This document shows, in pieces, positions 20,655 to 31,920 of a DNA stretch of 64,000 nt. The stretch lies in NCBI GenBank assembly GCA_023376005.1, contig CM042143.1:83418180-83482179 (forward strand), written 5' to 3'. A program made the position numbers and the translations under genes. The notes under the pieces were generated by a model. The model did no database searches, was not told the DNA's origin, and was given only the letters and a program-made list of their open reading frames with translations. The DNA is from Doryteuthis pealeii. Its lineage: Eukaryota > Mollusca > Cephalopoda > Myopsida > Loliginidae. Within the stretch, counting starts at the first letter, position 1. Each line of letters opens with the position of its first letter.

Positions 20655-20750
20655 GGCTTAGTTTTTGTTTAATGGCATATCAACCTTCATGGGTTATTTA
20701 ATGCCAAGGTTATCATTGTAGAAGAACAGCAATGGTACTTTGTATTACTT
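20655..20750 (-). mobile_element. Isolated family G 3' end
   Basis: 'TTTAATGGCATATCAACC' then 'GGGTTATTTAATGCCAAGG' and 'GTAGAAGAACAG' match the last ~95 bp of family G at 48492. Confidence 0.7.
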
Positions 20751-20756
20751 GGGTTA

Positions 20757-20895
20757 ATCGGACTATTATCTTCATCTTTTATATTGTTATATACACAAAA
20801 TTTCGGCCGATGTGCCCCCTGGCCTTCTTCAGATGAGGGCACATCGGCCGAAACGTTGTGTACATATCAATAAAGATGAGAACAATAGTCCGAAT
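20757..20895. repeat. Inverted pair of Penelope-like terminal segments
   Basis: Two ~60-bp arms (20758-20818 and 20834-20894) are near reverse complements. Each contains 'GGCACATCGGCCGAAAC' (or a diverged version) next to 'CTTCTTCAG' and ends in 'ACAATAGTCCGA'. The CTGAAGA...CGAAAC order recalls the hammerhead-like motifs reported in Penelope-like element termini. The same segment recurs at 36846-37250 and 52481-52640. Confidence 0.55.
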
Positions 20896-21180
20896 AGTCT
20901 AATTAATTAAATTATCTAGCCGCATCTAAACAAATTCAGAAAAATAGTAGTGGTAATATTTAATTAATAGCTAGGGGAGATGAGGGTCTTCAGTCCAACA
21001 CGTTAGCCATGGAGACTACCCTCACCCACAAAATATTTTGATCCGACCTCGTATTACAAAGAGGAGTGAGAAGGAGGAATTATAACAAGAAACAATGAAA
21101 TGAAAGTAAAAATAAAAGATAAAAGACAAAAAAAAAAAAAAATTAAATCAAAGAATGATTGTTTAGAAATAAATCAAACT

Positions 21181-21692
21181 AGCGGGACCTGCGGATATAC
21201 CATAGTATGATAATTTGATTGTTACAACGTTTGATATGTTTACTTAAAAGCTATTGCTAAATAGTTCAATATGTAAAAAGTATAATAATCTTAATTTAAC
21301 TCTCTCTCTCACTCGTTTTTTTTCTTTCATTCCTTTTTTCATTTTTTCATTATGTTAGATTGAAACAGATTAGCATTATTGCTTCCGCACACTCACCCCA
21401 TCTATCTCTATCTTTCTCTTACTCTTTCTTTCTTTCTTTCTTGTTATATTTTTCTTTGTAGCATGTCCTTTTTCTTTCCTTTCTTTCTTTATAGTAAAAA
21501 CGGAATGGTCCATTATTTAGCTGAGGTAACTCATAAGAAATACAAATTCGGCGGATAAGTAACAGCAGATAAACAGAATTTACATTTTTTGCATTTCATT
21601 TTGGACGGTTTGGACGGTCTGATTTTTAATCAGAGGGTGTTGCAAGATGATAACGATCGTACAATTAAGTAACACGAGTATTAATATATAGA
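21181..21692 (+). mobile_element. Family F element, copy 4
   Basis: From 'GGGACCTGCGGATATACCAT' to 'CGAGTATTAATATATAGATG'. A small deletion removes part of the 'GACGACACTCAT' block. An A/C-rich simple repeat (21715-21790) follows. Confidence 0.85.
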
Positions 21693-21858
21693 TGAATAAT
21701 GAAAAGGCATAGCAAAAACAAAAAAAACAAAAACAAAAAACAAAAAACAAAACAAACAAAAAACAAACAAACAAACAAACAAAAAAAAACATCAATGAGG
21801 TTCACCAATTCACATATTTAGAAATCTCAAATTGCCAACTAAGTAAAACGGATAGGTT

Positions 21859-22053
21859 TCTTTGTTTAATAACATATCAAACTTCAAGGGTTATTTAATG
21901 CCAAAGCCATCATTGCAGAAGAATAGTAGTTGTACTATTCAATCCATAGCCGGGGGACAGGGTGAAACTGAACATAATAGCGCGACTGGAGTTCAAACTC
22001 GCTTACTACGATGTCACAGTCCAGGACATTAACTACTACCCCACAGAAACTCC
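21859..22053 (-). mobile_element. SINE family G, copy 1
   Basis: Family G is tRNA-headed. On its own strand it has a 'GGGTAGTAGTTAATG' A-box-like region and the B box 'CGAGTTTGAACTCCAGTCGC'. It then has a body, and a 3' end with the same tail as A and B ('TTGATATGTTATTAAACAAA'). Confidence 0.8.
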
Positions 22054-22460
22054 CTTGGTGTATATTAAAAAACTAATCTTTCGTTATTTCCTATATCTGT
22101 TGGTTTTTTAAATGATTATTTTATGAAGCAGTCAATCCGGGTTGATTATAATTCATTTATTCATAGCGTGAAAATTAATTTGTGACATTTTAATGTATTC
22201 AAATTGTTGTAATTCGTAACATGAAGTAAAAGAAAATGTCTTTCTTTTCAGATTTGACAAGTTCACTGTAGGCTGAAAGATGTCCTTCATACATATGCAT
22301 AAACTAAATACATAACAATGTATGTACAGATAGCCAATGAATTACGACCGGATTAGGTTTCTGACCGACCGGTCGTAAGTCAATTTAGTCGTAAGTCAAA
22401 CTGCTACGTATAGATATGTATGGGGTAAAGGTTAATTGTTTGGTGCGGGCTTTGGCTTGT
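22054..22460. other. Unassigned, with 'GTCGTAAGTCAA' repeats
   Basis: 'GTCGTAAGTCAA' occurs twice near 22371-22402, and a relative ('GGTCGCAAGTCAACG') lies at 24240. No gene seen. Confidence 0.45.
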
Positions 22461-22471
22461 TGGTGGTCTTT

Positions 22472-22660
22472 GTTTGATTGGCTGGTTGGTTGGATTTTAC
22501 GGCATGTCAACCTGTTGGGTAATTTTATGCCGAAGACGTTTTGTTTAATTCATTCTTGAGGGTTAATAAATCTTTTAACCCAATTCTTTTAAACACGTTT
22601 TTTTAGAACTCATTTTGTTCTATTTAACCCATAGATGGGACCCTAACAGGTACTACCACG
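22472..22660 (-). mobile_element. Family A element, 5'-truncated, with target-site duplication
   Basis: Only the tail-proximal ~185 bp. The flanks 'TTGGTGGTCTTTG' (about 22459) and 'CTGGTGGTCTTTG' (about 22662) are a 12-13 bp duplication, so both ends of this insertion can be placed. Confidence 0.85.
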
Positions 22661-23151
22661 CTGGTGGTCTTTGGTGCGTGTTCACTGGTTGCTGCTAATT
22701 TCTTTTCTTACCCCCCCCCCCCCAATATACTTGGTTTTCTTTCTTGTGGATTTTCAGACCAAACAGGAATTAAGGAAGAGAAGAGAAAAGACAAAGACAA
22801 AGATAGTTTTAGGGTTGGATTTTTATTCGTAGATTCACAGCTACTTTTTTGGAGAGGAGATTTCTCCCGAGCCAGTTAATAGCGTGTGTACCCATCAAAG
22901 TTCCTGGTATAAAAGAGAAAGAGATTCTTTTTGACACTAGGAATTGGGTCTTTTTTTCTGCGCATGCTTGGAGGGCTCTTTCTGTCTGAGGCCTCCTGGG
23001 AGATTGTTACTTTCTGTGTCTTTTTTATTTTTTATATTTGATTCAATTTTGTTTTATTTTATTTTATTTTGTTTTATTTTATTTTATTTTTTAATCCGTA
23101 CATATATACAGTATAATCCAAATGATTCGTACACAGTTATATAGCTGTTTT

Positions 23152-23482
23152 GCGTCTGGGGTGGAGCGCCACATCTACCGTCAGCTCCCCACTTTACCAC
23201 ACAGAAGCTGTGCTACATATGCACTTAGTTGGCGAGGGTCAGTATCGAAACCGGAACCTTGTGGTTCCGAGGCTGACGCTCAGCCAAATGAGCATAAAAA
23301 CAATCTCCCTGGTCTAGCGCTTACGAAAAGAGGATAGACTCCCACGATGTTGGGCTGATACCGACAATAGGCCACTCCGTCGACTTTACTAGCTGTAAAT
23401 GGAAAGCTGGTGGTAGGTTTTGGCGCTCCATCTCAGACGCAAAAACAATCTTTCTGGTCTAGCGCTAGTGAAAAAGTAAAAA
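23152..23482. mobile_element. SINE family C mosaic, inverted pieces
   Basis: 23152-23288 is the head and first body part on the minus strand (B-box complement 'GGTCAGTATCGAAACCGG'). At 23290 it switches to plus-strand C body ('AATCTCCCTGGTCTAGCGC' to 'CGACAATAGGCCACTCC'), and a third plus-strand fragment follows at 23405-23475. This looks like inversion or template switching between C copies. Confidence 0.8.
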
Positions 23483-23484
23483 GA

Positions 23485-24062
23485 CGAGGCCACCTGTGAT
23501 GCTTCAGGGCGGAATCCTGGTGGCTAAGCAGTCTATGACAAGCAGCACTCCACTTTAGTGCTTACTTAGGCTAGACGGAGGGACACCCTCCAATCAATTG
23601 GCTGGTCACATCAAGCCCTAACACCTATATGACAGTCCCGACCTATTGCCCATAAAGCAGACTACAACCCTTTTCATCATATATGTGCCAGAAGGCGGTG
23701 GTTGAGGGTCTTAGTGTCCTGTGTATGACATTAAAATGCATCTAGTGGTGAAGTTCCAATTCTGGAATTCTGGGGAATGTGTAATACCCCTTTATCGCCA
23801 TTACTCCCAGTTTTACTCTAACTCTGAGTGGTAGTACCTGTTAGAGTCCCATCTATGGGTTAAATAGATTAAAAAATGAGTATTAAGAATGGGTTTAAAA
23901 AATTGAGTTCAAAGAAAAAAATTGAATACCCAAAAAAGAATGAATAAAACAAAATGCCCTCGGCATAAAATAACCCAATAAGGGTTGACATACCGTAAAA
24001 TCCAACCAATCAATCAACCAGCCAGCCAGCCAGCCAGCCAGCCAACCAATCAGCCAACCTCT
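23485..24062 (+). mobile_element. Family A element, near full length, (CCAG)n tail
   Basis: Starts in the 'GTGATGCTTCAGGGCGGAA' region, runs through every A block and ends 'GGGTTGACATACCGTAAAAT' followed by a (CCAA/CCAG)n simple tail (24005-24060). Confidence 0.9.
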
Positions 24063-24282
24063 CCTTTAAAAAATCCATTTTCGTTCATATTGAAAATCTG
24101 TTCCGGTAAATGTTTCTTCTCATTATCATCCAAATTGCCGATGAACAGCGGATCGAGACCAGTACTCATTGCGCTGCCAGCCGTTCAATAAAATTTACTA
24201 TCTGTTTGTTTAATTTTTTTTGTTTCCACTCGAGCCTTTTGGTCGCAAGTCAACGTAAATCGCGTAAGTGGTAAGTCAATTA

Positions 24283-24284
<2 letters not shown>

Positions 24285-24314
<30 letters not shown>

Positions 24315-24545
24315 TACGGTCAAGTCACGCTGAAAGCACCGGTTCCCGCTACATCATTGAAGTTTAGCTGAGGTGACGACACTCATAAAAAAATAAAAAT
24401 TGGGAGGATAACCAACACCAGATAATCAAGATTTATATTGCATTTCATCTCGGACGATTTGGATGGTCTCATTTTTAACTAGAGGGTGTTGCAAGATGAT
24501 AACGGTCGTACAATTAAGGGACGCGAGTATTAATATATAGATAAA
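24285..24545 (+). mobile_element. Chimera: 5S SINE head fused to family F 3' end
   Basis: After (CTAT)n at 24285-24313, a 5S-like head ('GTCAAGTCACGCTGAAAGCA', 'GGTTCCCGCTACATCATTGA') runs to the A box at 24366. It then switches directly to F sequence ('TTTAGCTGAGGTGACGACAC') through to the F end 'CGAGTATTAATATATAGATA'. The crossover falls at a short shared 'GTTTAGC/GTTAAGC' motif, as expected for template switching. Confidence 0.85.
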
Positions 24546-24559
24546 TAACAAATAAGAAG

Positions 24560-25990
24560 ATTGGTAGAGTTATTCCCTAATATTAGGTTAGTCAGGTACA
24601 AGGCAACGGTTTTAGAGCACCCAGCGCCGTAAACAAAAGATAAGTTAAGCAAGTTTGACACCCAACCTTGTACTGAAGACGCATTGATTTCAGTTAATAC
24701 TTAGAATGTACAAAATGCGGACAAAAAAATGTGCAACTTAAAAAATTTAAATCGTTAATAAAAGATGGAAAATTATCTTATTATTAATGAAAAAAGAAAA
24801 GAACAGGGAATATTAAAATTAGAATGTTAAAAATGAATTTATTTACAATAGAATTCTATCAGAAATATTATAGAATCTTTATTAATTTTTCGAGTTTTCG
24901 CTTCTCTCCAACTCTTCCTGGCACAATTTGTGATGTAAACGGTTCCCGTTAAAAAAGAAAAAAAGACAACCATTTTTATTTCAAAAATTATTTTCAATAT
25001 TTTTTTCATAGAGACTATCAAAATGGAATATCATTATTTTTAGCTATATATTTTTAATACAATATTTTCTTTAATTGTAAAATATGCACTTGTGAGGTAG
25101 TGAAATGGGAGAATTTATTTTACATTCATAAATTTTAAAACATATCTAAAATAAAAAATAAAAAGGTAAACCAAAAAAGGATAAATATATAAATGTATAT
25201 AAAATGTAAGACATCCTACTACTGACTTAATCAAAACATCCATTTTTTACACGTTTCTTCATTGAATTCTCCTTCCAAAAATTTATTTTCAGAAACCAAA
25301 AAAAAAAAATTATTTTCAGAAACCCCCAAAATTTATTTTCAGACCCCCCCCCCAAAAAAAAAAAACTTATAGTTCCTTATATGGAGGTCAATGCACAAAA
25401 CAAAAACTAACGAAAAAATGTTTAGCCTTTTTAATTTATTGTAAAATCTTAGAAACGAAAAGGAGTGGAGCCCTTGACCACAGGTTTTTGAATAAAAAAA
25501 CAGGGATTTAGGACCCGGGCAAAATATCTCGATCTTTTACATTCAATCTAGTTATTGAAAAAAAAATTCGGATATCCACGTGCTATAATTATTTACTTGA
25601 TAGCTGCATTAAGATATTTGATATTTACTCGAATTATTGCATTTTTTCAGCTAATTGCCTCATAAATTTAATTAATAACCACACAGAAATCGATATTGTT
25701 TTCAAAGAGATTCAGTTACAATCGTAGAATCCAAAAAAGACATTACTAATTAAAAAAAAAAAAAAGAATAATTACATAAAAAAGAACATTAAATTTTAAT
25801 TTTATTTATGGATTAAAATAAACAGACATTAACTTCATTTCCTGTGAATTTGAATATGAAAAAGAAAAATGTAAGGAGAAAAACTTTTCAGTCGCTAGAA
25901 AACGCTAAACACTACTAAATATTCCGAAAAAAAATTATATTTAAACAAATTTTTTTTCTTTGGTAAATTTAGAGTTCTGGCCATAACTTC
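24560..25990. other. Unassigned AT-rich region
   Basis: About 1.4 kb with no family from this window, apart from A runs and a local tandem of 'AAATTTATTTTCAGA' (25275-25345, three units). No convincing exon or domain seen. Confidence 0.5.
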
Positions 25991-26365
25991 CGGTTGGCCT
26001 GTCGTGTTTTGTGCGCATGCCTCGTTTACTGACCATATTCACGTCATCATTCATATCTGTTGAGATTAGTGATTCGCTCCCGGTAATTTATTTTTCTTTT
26101 TCACCTCGATATTTCATTTGTATTTTCCATTATCCTTATTACATTATTTCCTGCATAGTGACTTTAGTGGCGACAAGCTCCCTCTGGTGTTCCCCTGAGC
26201 ACAGGCGGGCTTACTGCCAGTCATACATCACTAGCATTATGACGCCATGACCATCAGGGCGGAAGTTATAACACTCTAATATCACACTTGTACATTGGGG
26301 ACGGATTGGAAGAGTCATATTCACGTATTTGTTTGTGTTTATGTGTTTGGTTTTGCTGTTAATTT

Positions 26366-26368
<3 letters not shown>

Positions 26369-26405
<37 letters not shown>

Positions 26406-26445
26406 AATTCTCGTTTTCCATAAATATATCCGTCGTAAAAACAAC

Positions 26446-26507
<62 letters not shown>

Positions 26508-26606
26508 ATAAAGAAAAGTGTTGTATAATGAAAATAAAGAGGAAAAAAAATGAAAGAAGGAATAGATTGTTTAAATCAAAGTGAAATTGAGGAAGATAAA
26601 TAATGG

Positions 26607-26671
<65 letters not shown>

Positions 26672-26794
26672 AGAAGAAGAAGGAAACGAGGATGGAGAAA
26701 TCAGAAGAAAGAAAAATAAAGAAAAAAGAGGAGAAAGAACCGATAAAAAGGAAAAAAGGAAATGGATAAACTTTTAAATGAAAGTGAAATTGAG

Positions 26795-26859
<65 letters not shown>

Positions 26860-27120
26860 AGTGGGGGAAGAGACAGACAGACAGATAGAGAAAGAAAGAA
26901 AGAAAGAAGAAGGAAGAGGAGGAGGAGGAAATGAGTGTGGAGAAATCAGAACAAAGAAAAAAAATAAAGAAAAGCGTTGTATAATAAAAATAAAGAAGGG
27001 AAAGAAACCGATAAAAAGTGGGAGGGAAAGAAAAGAATGAATAAACAGTGTGTGTGTGTTTGTGTATGTGTGTGTGTGTGTGTGTGTGAGAGTGAGAGAG
27101 AGGGGGGGGGAGATTTGTTT
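26369..27120. repeat. Microsatellite cluster (CT)n, (GA)n, (TA)n, (GT)n
   Basis: (CT)n at 26369-26403, (GA)n at 26447-26505 and 26609-26668, (TA)n(GA)n at 26797-26858, (GT)n at 27047-27090. Between them 'AATTGAGGAA' and 'AGAAATCAGAA' stretches recur, so the cluster contains internal duplication. Long frames on both strands here are low-complexity. Confidence 0.9.
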
Positions 27121-27369
27121 TAAAATAAAATCGAAAAAAAAAAGGAATAAAGATAAAGAATGAAGGAAATAAAATGTTTGGAGGAATAAATAAAGGAAAA
27201 GAAAAGCCAACATTGTATGAAAGAGAAAGGAAGAACATTTAAACGAAGGAGGAAAAAGAAAAGAAAAAAAAATATTGAAAGGAGAATTGAAAGGGTGTAG
27301 TAAAACATTCGAAAAGGGAATGTTTCCAGCTAAGTAGGAGATCGATACATTAGTCGACTGTTATAATAT

Positions 27370-27448
27370 ATTTAAAAAGATGACGCAGACACATACACAC
27401 GCACACCCGCACACACACAAACTCACACACATAAATATTTAAAAAGAT

Positions 27449-27483
<35 letters not shown>

Positions 27484-27550
27484 TAAATATTCAAAAAGAT
27501 TATATACACACACACATAAATATCTAAAAATATGAGGTACACACACACTT
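27370..27550. repeat. (CA)n-rich tract
   Basis: CA repeats interleaved with three units near 'TAAATATTTAAAAAGAT'. Confidence 0.85.
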
Positions 27551-27559
27551 ACTCATCCA

Positions 27560-27777
27560 GACAGCGAGGGAGTCTATCCCCTTTTTGCTATCGCTAGACC
27601 ATGGAGATTTTTTTGCCGAGGAGGAGCGCCACACCTAACGTCAGCTCCTCACTTTACAGCGCGGATCAGATTACCCAACGTGCTACTACTCATGCGCTGA
27701 GTTAGCGGGGACTGGTATCGAACCAGGAACCCTGCAATAACCTAGGCGGGTGCTCTATCGACTGTGCTAAACCGGCC
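27560..27777 (-). mobile_element. SINE family C, near full length
   Basis: Head at the right ('GGCCGGTTTAGCACAGTCGA' on the minus strand, B-box complement 'ACTGGTATCGAACCAGG') and body to 27562. This is the most complete head of the family. Confidence 0.9.
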
Positions 27778-27899
27778 ATTTTTATTAAGATAGAGAGATA
27801 GAACTAAAAAGAGAACTAAATACTTCTGCACGCACACAATTAATGAATTCAGAAAGCAGTAGACGAAGAAAAGTTTTCAAAAAGATACCATATCGATAT

Positions 27900-27904
27900 T
27901 ATAT

Positions 27905-27941
<37 letters not shown>

Positions 27942-28069
27942 CTGACGAGGTTAACAGGCCGAAATATATTTGTCAATTGATGAATACTTAAAGGTTTTTA
28001 CAGTTATTTGATTATATTTTGCTCTGTATGCACACACACAGGCGCAGACACAAACACACACATACAGGC

Positions 28070-28138
<69 letters not shown>

Positions 28139-28265
28139 CATACGTGCGCACATACACACATATAGATAGAGGGAGAGAGACATGCTGATAGACAGCGACA
28201 GAGACACGAGGAGAGAGATTAAACACACGCACACACACGCACACACACACACACATATATATATT

Positions 28266-28300
<35 letters not shown>
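27900..28300. repeat. (TA)n, (CA)n and (GA)n arrays
   Basis: (TA)n at 27900-27941, (GA)n at 28070-28136, (CA)n at 28224-28254 and (GA)n at 28267-28300. Confidence 0.9.
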
Positions 28301-28301
<1 letters not shown>

Positions 28302-28997
28302 GATGTACACTAGAACAATAAGAAGTGGTTGATAGATCACGAGAAAGAGAAAGAGAGGTCGATATGAATGAAAAGACAAATGAACAGAAAGAAAGGAAAC
28401 AAAAATGAATAATAAAGTTTTGGAGACGAAGAGAAAAACGTGAAATGGAGGTGAAACAAAGCCCTGGGGGATGGCCTCCTCCCTGTTACGCATGTGTGAG
28501 GCTACACAACCCGTGGGTGTAGTCTATGAATTATTACTATTGTTAGCGTGCCAGCAGTCGACTACTGGACGACCCTTCTTCTTTCGGCCATTCTGTTCGA
28601 TTCACTGACTTGATCGACACTTATTTTTCTGGCACAACCTCAGTTGTCACTTGTCCACTGACGCTCGGAATGAACAAAGTTGCATTATGGGAGATAATCC
28701 TGAACAACTTACCAATATTAATACATAATTCTTTACTTATAAATTCATCATATAATACTTTATGTCTATTTCGAACTAACCCGAGTTAATTTATTGTTTT
28801 CGGATATCTTTCTGAAAGACACTAAAACGATTTCTATTTATCTTTGTTATTTCCTTGGGGGAATTGGCGGCAAATTGTTTAACATTAAAATCTCAGATCA
28901 TAGTCTGGCATGTTTCAGTGCAGTGCCAACCTGGTGATACTCAGTACCAGATATCTATCAAGAAGAAAGTAATTTTAAAGAAAAAAAATAAAACAAT
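28301..28997. other. Unassigned sequence
   Basis: No recognised repeat or gene before the transposon terminus at 28998. Confidence 0.45.
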
Positions 28998-29092
28998 TAC
29001 CGTAATTGACGGCATATTGAACGCACTTTTTCCCCAAAATGTTTGCTAAAAAAATTGCACTGCGTCTTATACATCGTAGGTGAAGTTTGAAG

Positions 29093-29094
<2 letters not shown>

Positions 29095-29126
<32 letters not shown>
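29095..29126. repeat. (TTA)n, left flank of the LINE
   Basis: About ten TTA units directly abutting the LINE 3' end. Confidence 0.95.
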
Positions 29127-29128
<2 letters not shown>

Positions 29129-29979
29129 CTCCTTTTGAGTTTTCACACCAGTGTTAGCTGATGGTATTTCACTGGAGTCTGAGTGACAGAAAGTCTCCTC
29201 AGGTCTCCAGGACTCTTCTGAGTATTCTGGCAGATTGCAGTAGTGCAGTGTTCTGAATGGTTTCAATCCTTCCTCTGATATCCAAACTTTCCAGACCCTT
29301 TTCCAATCCTTTTGAGACTGTTCCAAGTGCACCAACTACAATTGGTATCACTTTGACTTTCATATTCCATAACTTTTTCAGTTCTCTGGCAAGGTCCAGA
29401 TATTTGTCCATTTTCTCATTTTCCTTCAGCTTTACCCTGTGATCTGCTGGCACTGCAAAATCCACCAGTTGACAAGTTCTTTCTTTTTTGTTTATCAACA
29501 CTAGGTCTGGTCTTCTTGCTGGGATAAGGTAATCCGTTTTTATTTCAAAGTCCCAGAGAATTTTATGCGTTTCGTTCTCAAGAACAGATTCTGGTTTATG
29601 CATATACCATTTTGTTGTGTGGTCAAAATTTAATTTTTTGCATAATTCCCAGTGGATCACCTTCCCAACCCAGTCGTGTCTAGCTTTGTATTCTCGTTGT
29701 GCTAGTTTGCTACATTCGCAGAGTATATGGTTTACAGTCTCATCTCTATTACCACAAAGTCTACATTTACTATTTTGTTGGGTCTTATCAATTTTCGCTT
29801 TGATGTAGTTTGTCCTTATAGCATTATTTTGTGCAGCAATTATAAGTGATTCTGTTTCTCTTTTGAGGTTTCCCTTTCTTAACCATGTCCAAGTCTTTTC
29901 ATGAGCAACCTCTTCTATTTGTCGTTTGAAGCGTCCATATAATTGTTTTTCTTCCCATTTTTGTTTTGTCGTTTTTCTG

Positions 29980-29980
<1 letters not shown>
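29127..29980 (-). pseudogene. R4/Dong-like LINE, C-terminal ORF with restriction-like endonuclease
   Basis: The minus strand is open for about 260 codons after the (TTA)n run. Early blocks WLRKGNLKRETESLIIAAQN and NNAIRTNYIKAK are followed by a CCHC knuckle (CRLCGNRDETVNHILCECSK). A PD-(D/E)xK-type endonuclease region follows (ARRPDLVLINKKE, QLVDFAVPADHRVKLKENEK). A knuckle followed by such an endonuclease is the signature of R2/R4-type LINEs. The conserved end (ARILRRVLET) is followed by a premature stop at 29199. Reverse transcriptase and N-terminus are missing (5' truncation). Being bounded on both sides by (TAA)n matches the known preference of Dong/R4-type elements for such arrays. Confidence 0.85.

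Positions 29981-30015
<35 letters not shown>
29981..30015. repeat. (TTA)n, right flank of the LINE
   Basis: Eleven TTA units at the 5' truncation point; with the left array it marks the split target. Confidence 0.95.
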
Positions 30016-30016
<1 letters not shown>

Positions 30017-30235
30017 GTGCTATTGAGATGTCTTGTGTATGCTTATTGCTTGCCTGTACTGCCAAATTGCTTTTATACAGCTATGTTTCTGCTCGTCTAA
30101 TGCACAGCTAGACTGTTTTCAACTATATATGCTTAAATACACTAAAAATTTTTCCCGAATCTGACCTGTTGAAATGGGCGTGCGTCTTATATGCCGTCAA
30201 ATACGGTAGTTTAGTATATGTAATATGTGGTTGAC

Positions 30236-30742
30236 TAGCAGGACCTGTGGAGATACCACAGTATGATAGTTTAATTATTACAACGTTTGATATATTTACT
30301 TAAGAGCTATGGTTCAATGTATAAAAAATATAATAATCTTGATTTAACTCTCTATCACTCTTTTTTTTCTTCTTTCATTCTTTTCATATTTTCATTATGT
30401 TCGATTGAAACAGTGTTATCGCTTCCGTGTGCTCACCCCTATCTATATCTTTCTCCTACCTCTTCTTTCTTTCTTTCTTTCTTTCTTTCTTATACTTTTT
30501 GTGTAGCATTTCCCTTTTATTTACTTTCTTTCTTTACAATAAAAACGAAATGGTCCACTATTTAGCTGAGGTGACGACGCTTATAAGAAATAAAAGTTTG
30601 GCGGATAAGCAACCCTAATCAGGATTTATATCTTTACATTTAATCTTGGACAATTTGGACGGTCTCTTTTTTAACCAGAGGGTTTTGCAAGATGATAACG
30701 GCCGTACGTACAAGTAAGGAACACGAGTATTAATATATAGAT
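30236..30742 (+). mobile_element. Family F element, copy 6
   Basis: From 'AGCAGGACCTGTGGAGATAC' to 'ACGAGTATTAATATATAGAT'; (CTTT)n at 30464-30490. Confidence 0.85.
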
Positions 30743-30745
30743 TGG

Positions 30746-30787
30746 TTGATTGGTTTTAAATCATGTCAACAATTATCGGGTTATTTA
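30746..30787 (-). mobile_element. Common 3' tail fragment (A/B/G type)
   Basis: 'TTTTAAATCATGTCAACA' then 'CGGGTTATTTAATGC' is only the shared tail, with a short GGTT-like run in front. Confidence 0.6.
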
Positions 30788-31425
30788 ATGCAATTATATT
30801 GTTTCAAGTAACTAATGGTTATAATCATTTGTAAATAATTATAGAGGATGAGTTTAAGATAATTCCCTCTTTTAAAAAATTATTTCTGATTCATTATTTA
30901 AAAAACAATGAATAGTAGAAGGACACACATAACATGAAGTTTTATTTAAAATTCTATATAGGCACCAAAATTCGCCTCCAACCTCTCAAGCAGCTCGGGA
31001 ATCGCATCAATTGATCTTCCTAAGAACTCTTATGGAATGGTAGAAATAAATTATCGTATTCGCCCTTTAAGTTCTTCCAAAGTCGTTGGTTTCGTAGAGT
31101 AGACTTGTTCCTTCAACCAACCCCAAATAAAAAAGTCGCAGGGTGTTAAATCAGGGTTTCTGGCCAGTCATTCATGCGGACCACATCTACCCATTCATAT
31201 CCCAGGAAAATGGTGATTCAGCCATTCACGAACAACAATAGCAAAATGTGGAGGAGCACCAATTGCCGTGAATTAAGGAACATACATTAAAAAATTGAGA
31301 AAAATGGAACTGCATATAAAAAATTATAAATAGTTTAAAATAGGGAGTTATTTTTTAATCACCCTGTAGTAAATATTCTTAATACAAATAATTTATACAA
31401 ATATATATGGTTTCATGCAACTACT
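30788..31425 (+). repeat. Repeat L, copy 1, split by a mariner-like element
   Basis: 30788-30843 plus 31367-31425 together match the continuous segment 32812-32925 ('CAATTATATTGTTTCAAGTA' ... 'TTCTTAATACAAATAATT'). Confidence 0.85.
30844..31366 (-). mobile_element. Mariner/Tc1-like transposon remnant, both ends present
   Basis: The ends 'GAGGATGAGTTTAAGATAAT' and (complement) 'CAGGGTGATTAAAAAATAAC' are diverged terminal inverted repeats, each followed by CCCT. TA flanks both sides (30842-30843 and 31367-31368). The minus strand carries transposase pieces: FAIVVREWLNHHFPGI, a stop, RCGPHE, NPDLTPCDFFIWGWLKEQVY, PTTLEELKGRIR, and a C-terminal IPELLERLEANFGAYIEF. PDLTPCDFF.WG is the third-aspartate region of DDD/E mariner-like transposases. 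Several stops and a missing N-terminal half make it dead. Confidence 0.85.
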
Positions 31426-31672
31426 CCTCAGTCGGTAGAGCTTCGGAAACACAAAGTTCCAGGTTCGATACCGACTCTCTTCAACTCAGCGAATGAGTAG
31501 CACAGCTTGAATCTGTGCAGTAAAGTAGGGACCTGATGGTAGATGTGGCGCCTCGCCTCAAACGCAAACAAACAATTTCTCTGATCTAGCACTTGTGAAA
31601 AGGGGATAGACTCTCCCGCTGTTCGGCTGATACCGACAATAGGCCACACCCCCTACTTTAGTTTTACTTATT
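31425..31672 (+). mobile_element. SINE family C, near full length
   Basis: Head 'CCTCAGTCGGTAGAGCTTCG', B box 'CAGGTTCGATACCGACTCTC', full body and terminal 'GGCTGATACCGACAATAGGC', with a TTTTACTTA tail. Confidence 0.9.
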
Positions 31673-31920
31673 CCTGATTAATGATAATTATTTGTTTGCA
31701 CACTGTTGCATGGTTTCAAGTAGTCCTATCTAATACCAATAATTTTCAAATAGATTTATTTGACCCAGAGATTGAACTTTCCTTTCATTTGCTTTCTATG
31801 TGAATTAAATCTTCCTGGTCAATTTTAAGCTAAAATGTTACAGACGTCTGTTACGATTCTTGTCGCCATTTTAGGTGTTTTAGTTCCGCTGTTGGTATTG
31901 ATTGTAGTGGATATTCCTTG

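Larger units (their letters stand above)
29000..30206. mobile_element. DNA transposon with ~28-bp terminal inverted repeats, hosting a LINE
   Basis: Left end 'CCGTAATTGACGGCATATTG' and right end (complement) 'CCGTATTTGACGGCATATAA' are inverted repeats extending through a CGCAC motif. Both ends are flanked by TA (28998-28999 and 30207-30208). A sub-terminal 'GCGTCTTATACATCG' repeats part of the end. No transposase is seen; the interior is a (TTA)n array split by an R4-like LINE. Confidence 0.8.

Noticed and set aside
22320..24285. Pair of 'GTCGTAAGTCAA'-type segments as possible transposon ends
   Set aside because: They are short, not clearly inverted and lack flanking duplications; too weak to call an element.
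25275..25370. Short tandem 'AAATTTATTTTCAGA' with repeated acceptor-like TTTTCAG
   Set aside because: Three near-identical units in A-rich DNA with C and A runs; no open frame follows, so not splice sites.
26329..28493. Several open frames longer than 80 residues on both strands, including a 180-residue one
   Set aside because: They are translated (GA)n, (TA)n, (CA)n and A-rich DNA (Ser-Leu, Tyr-Ile, Thr-His runs) with no domain or splice context.
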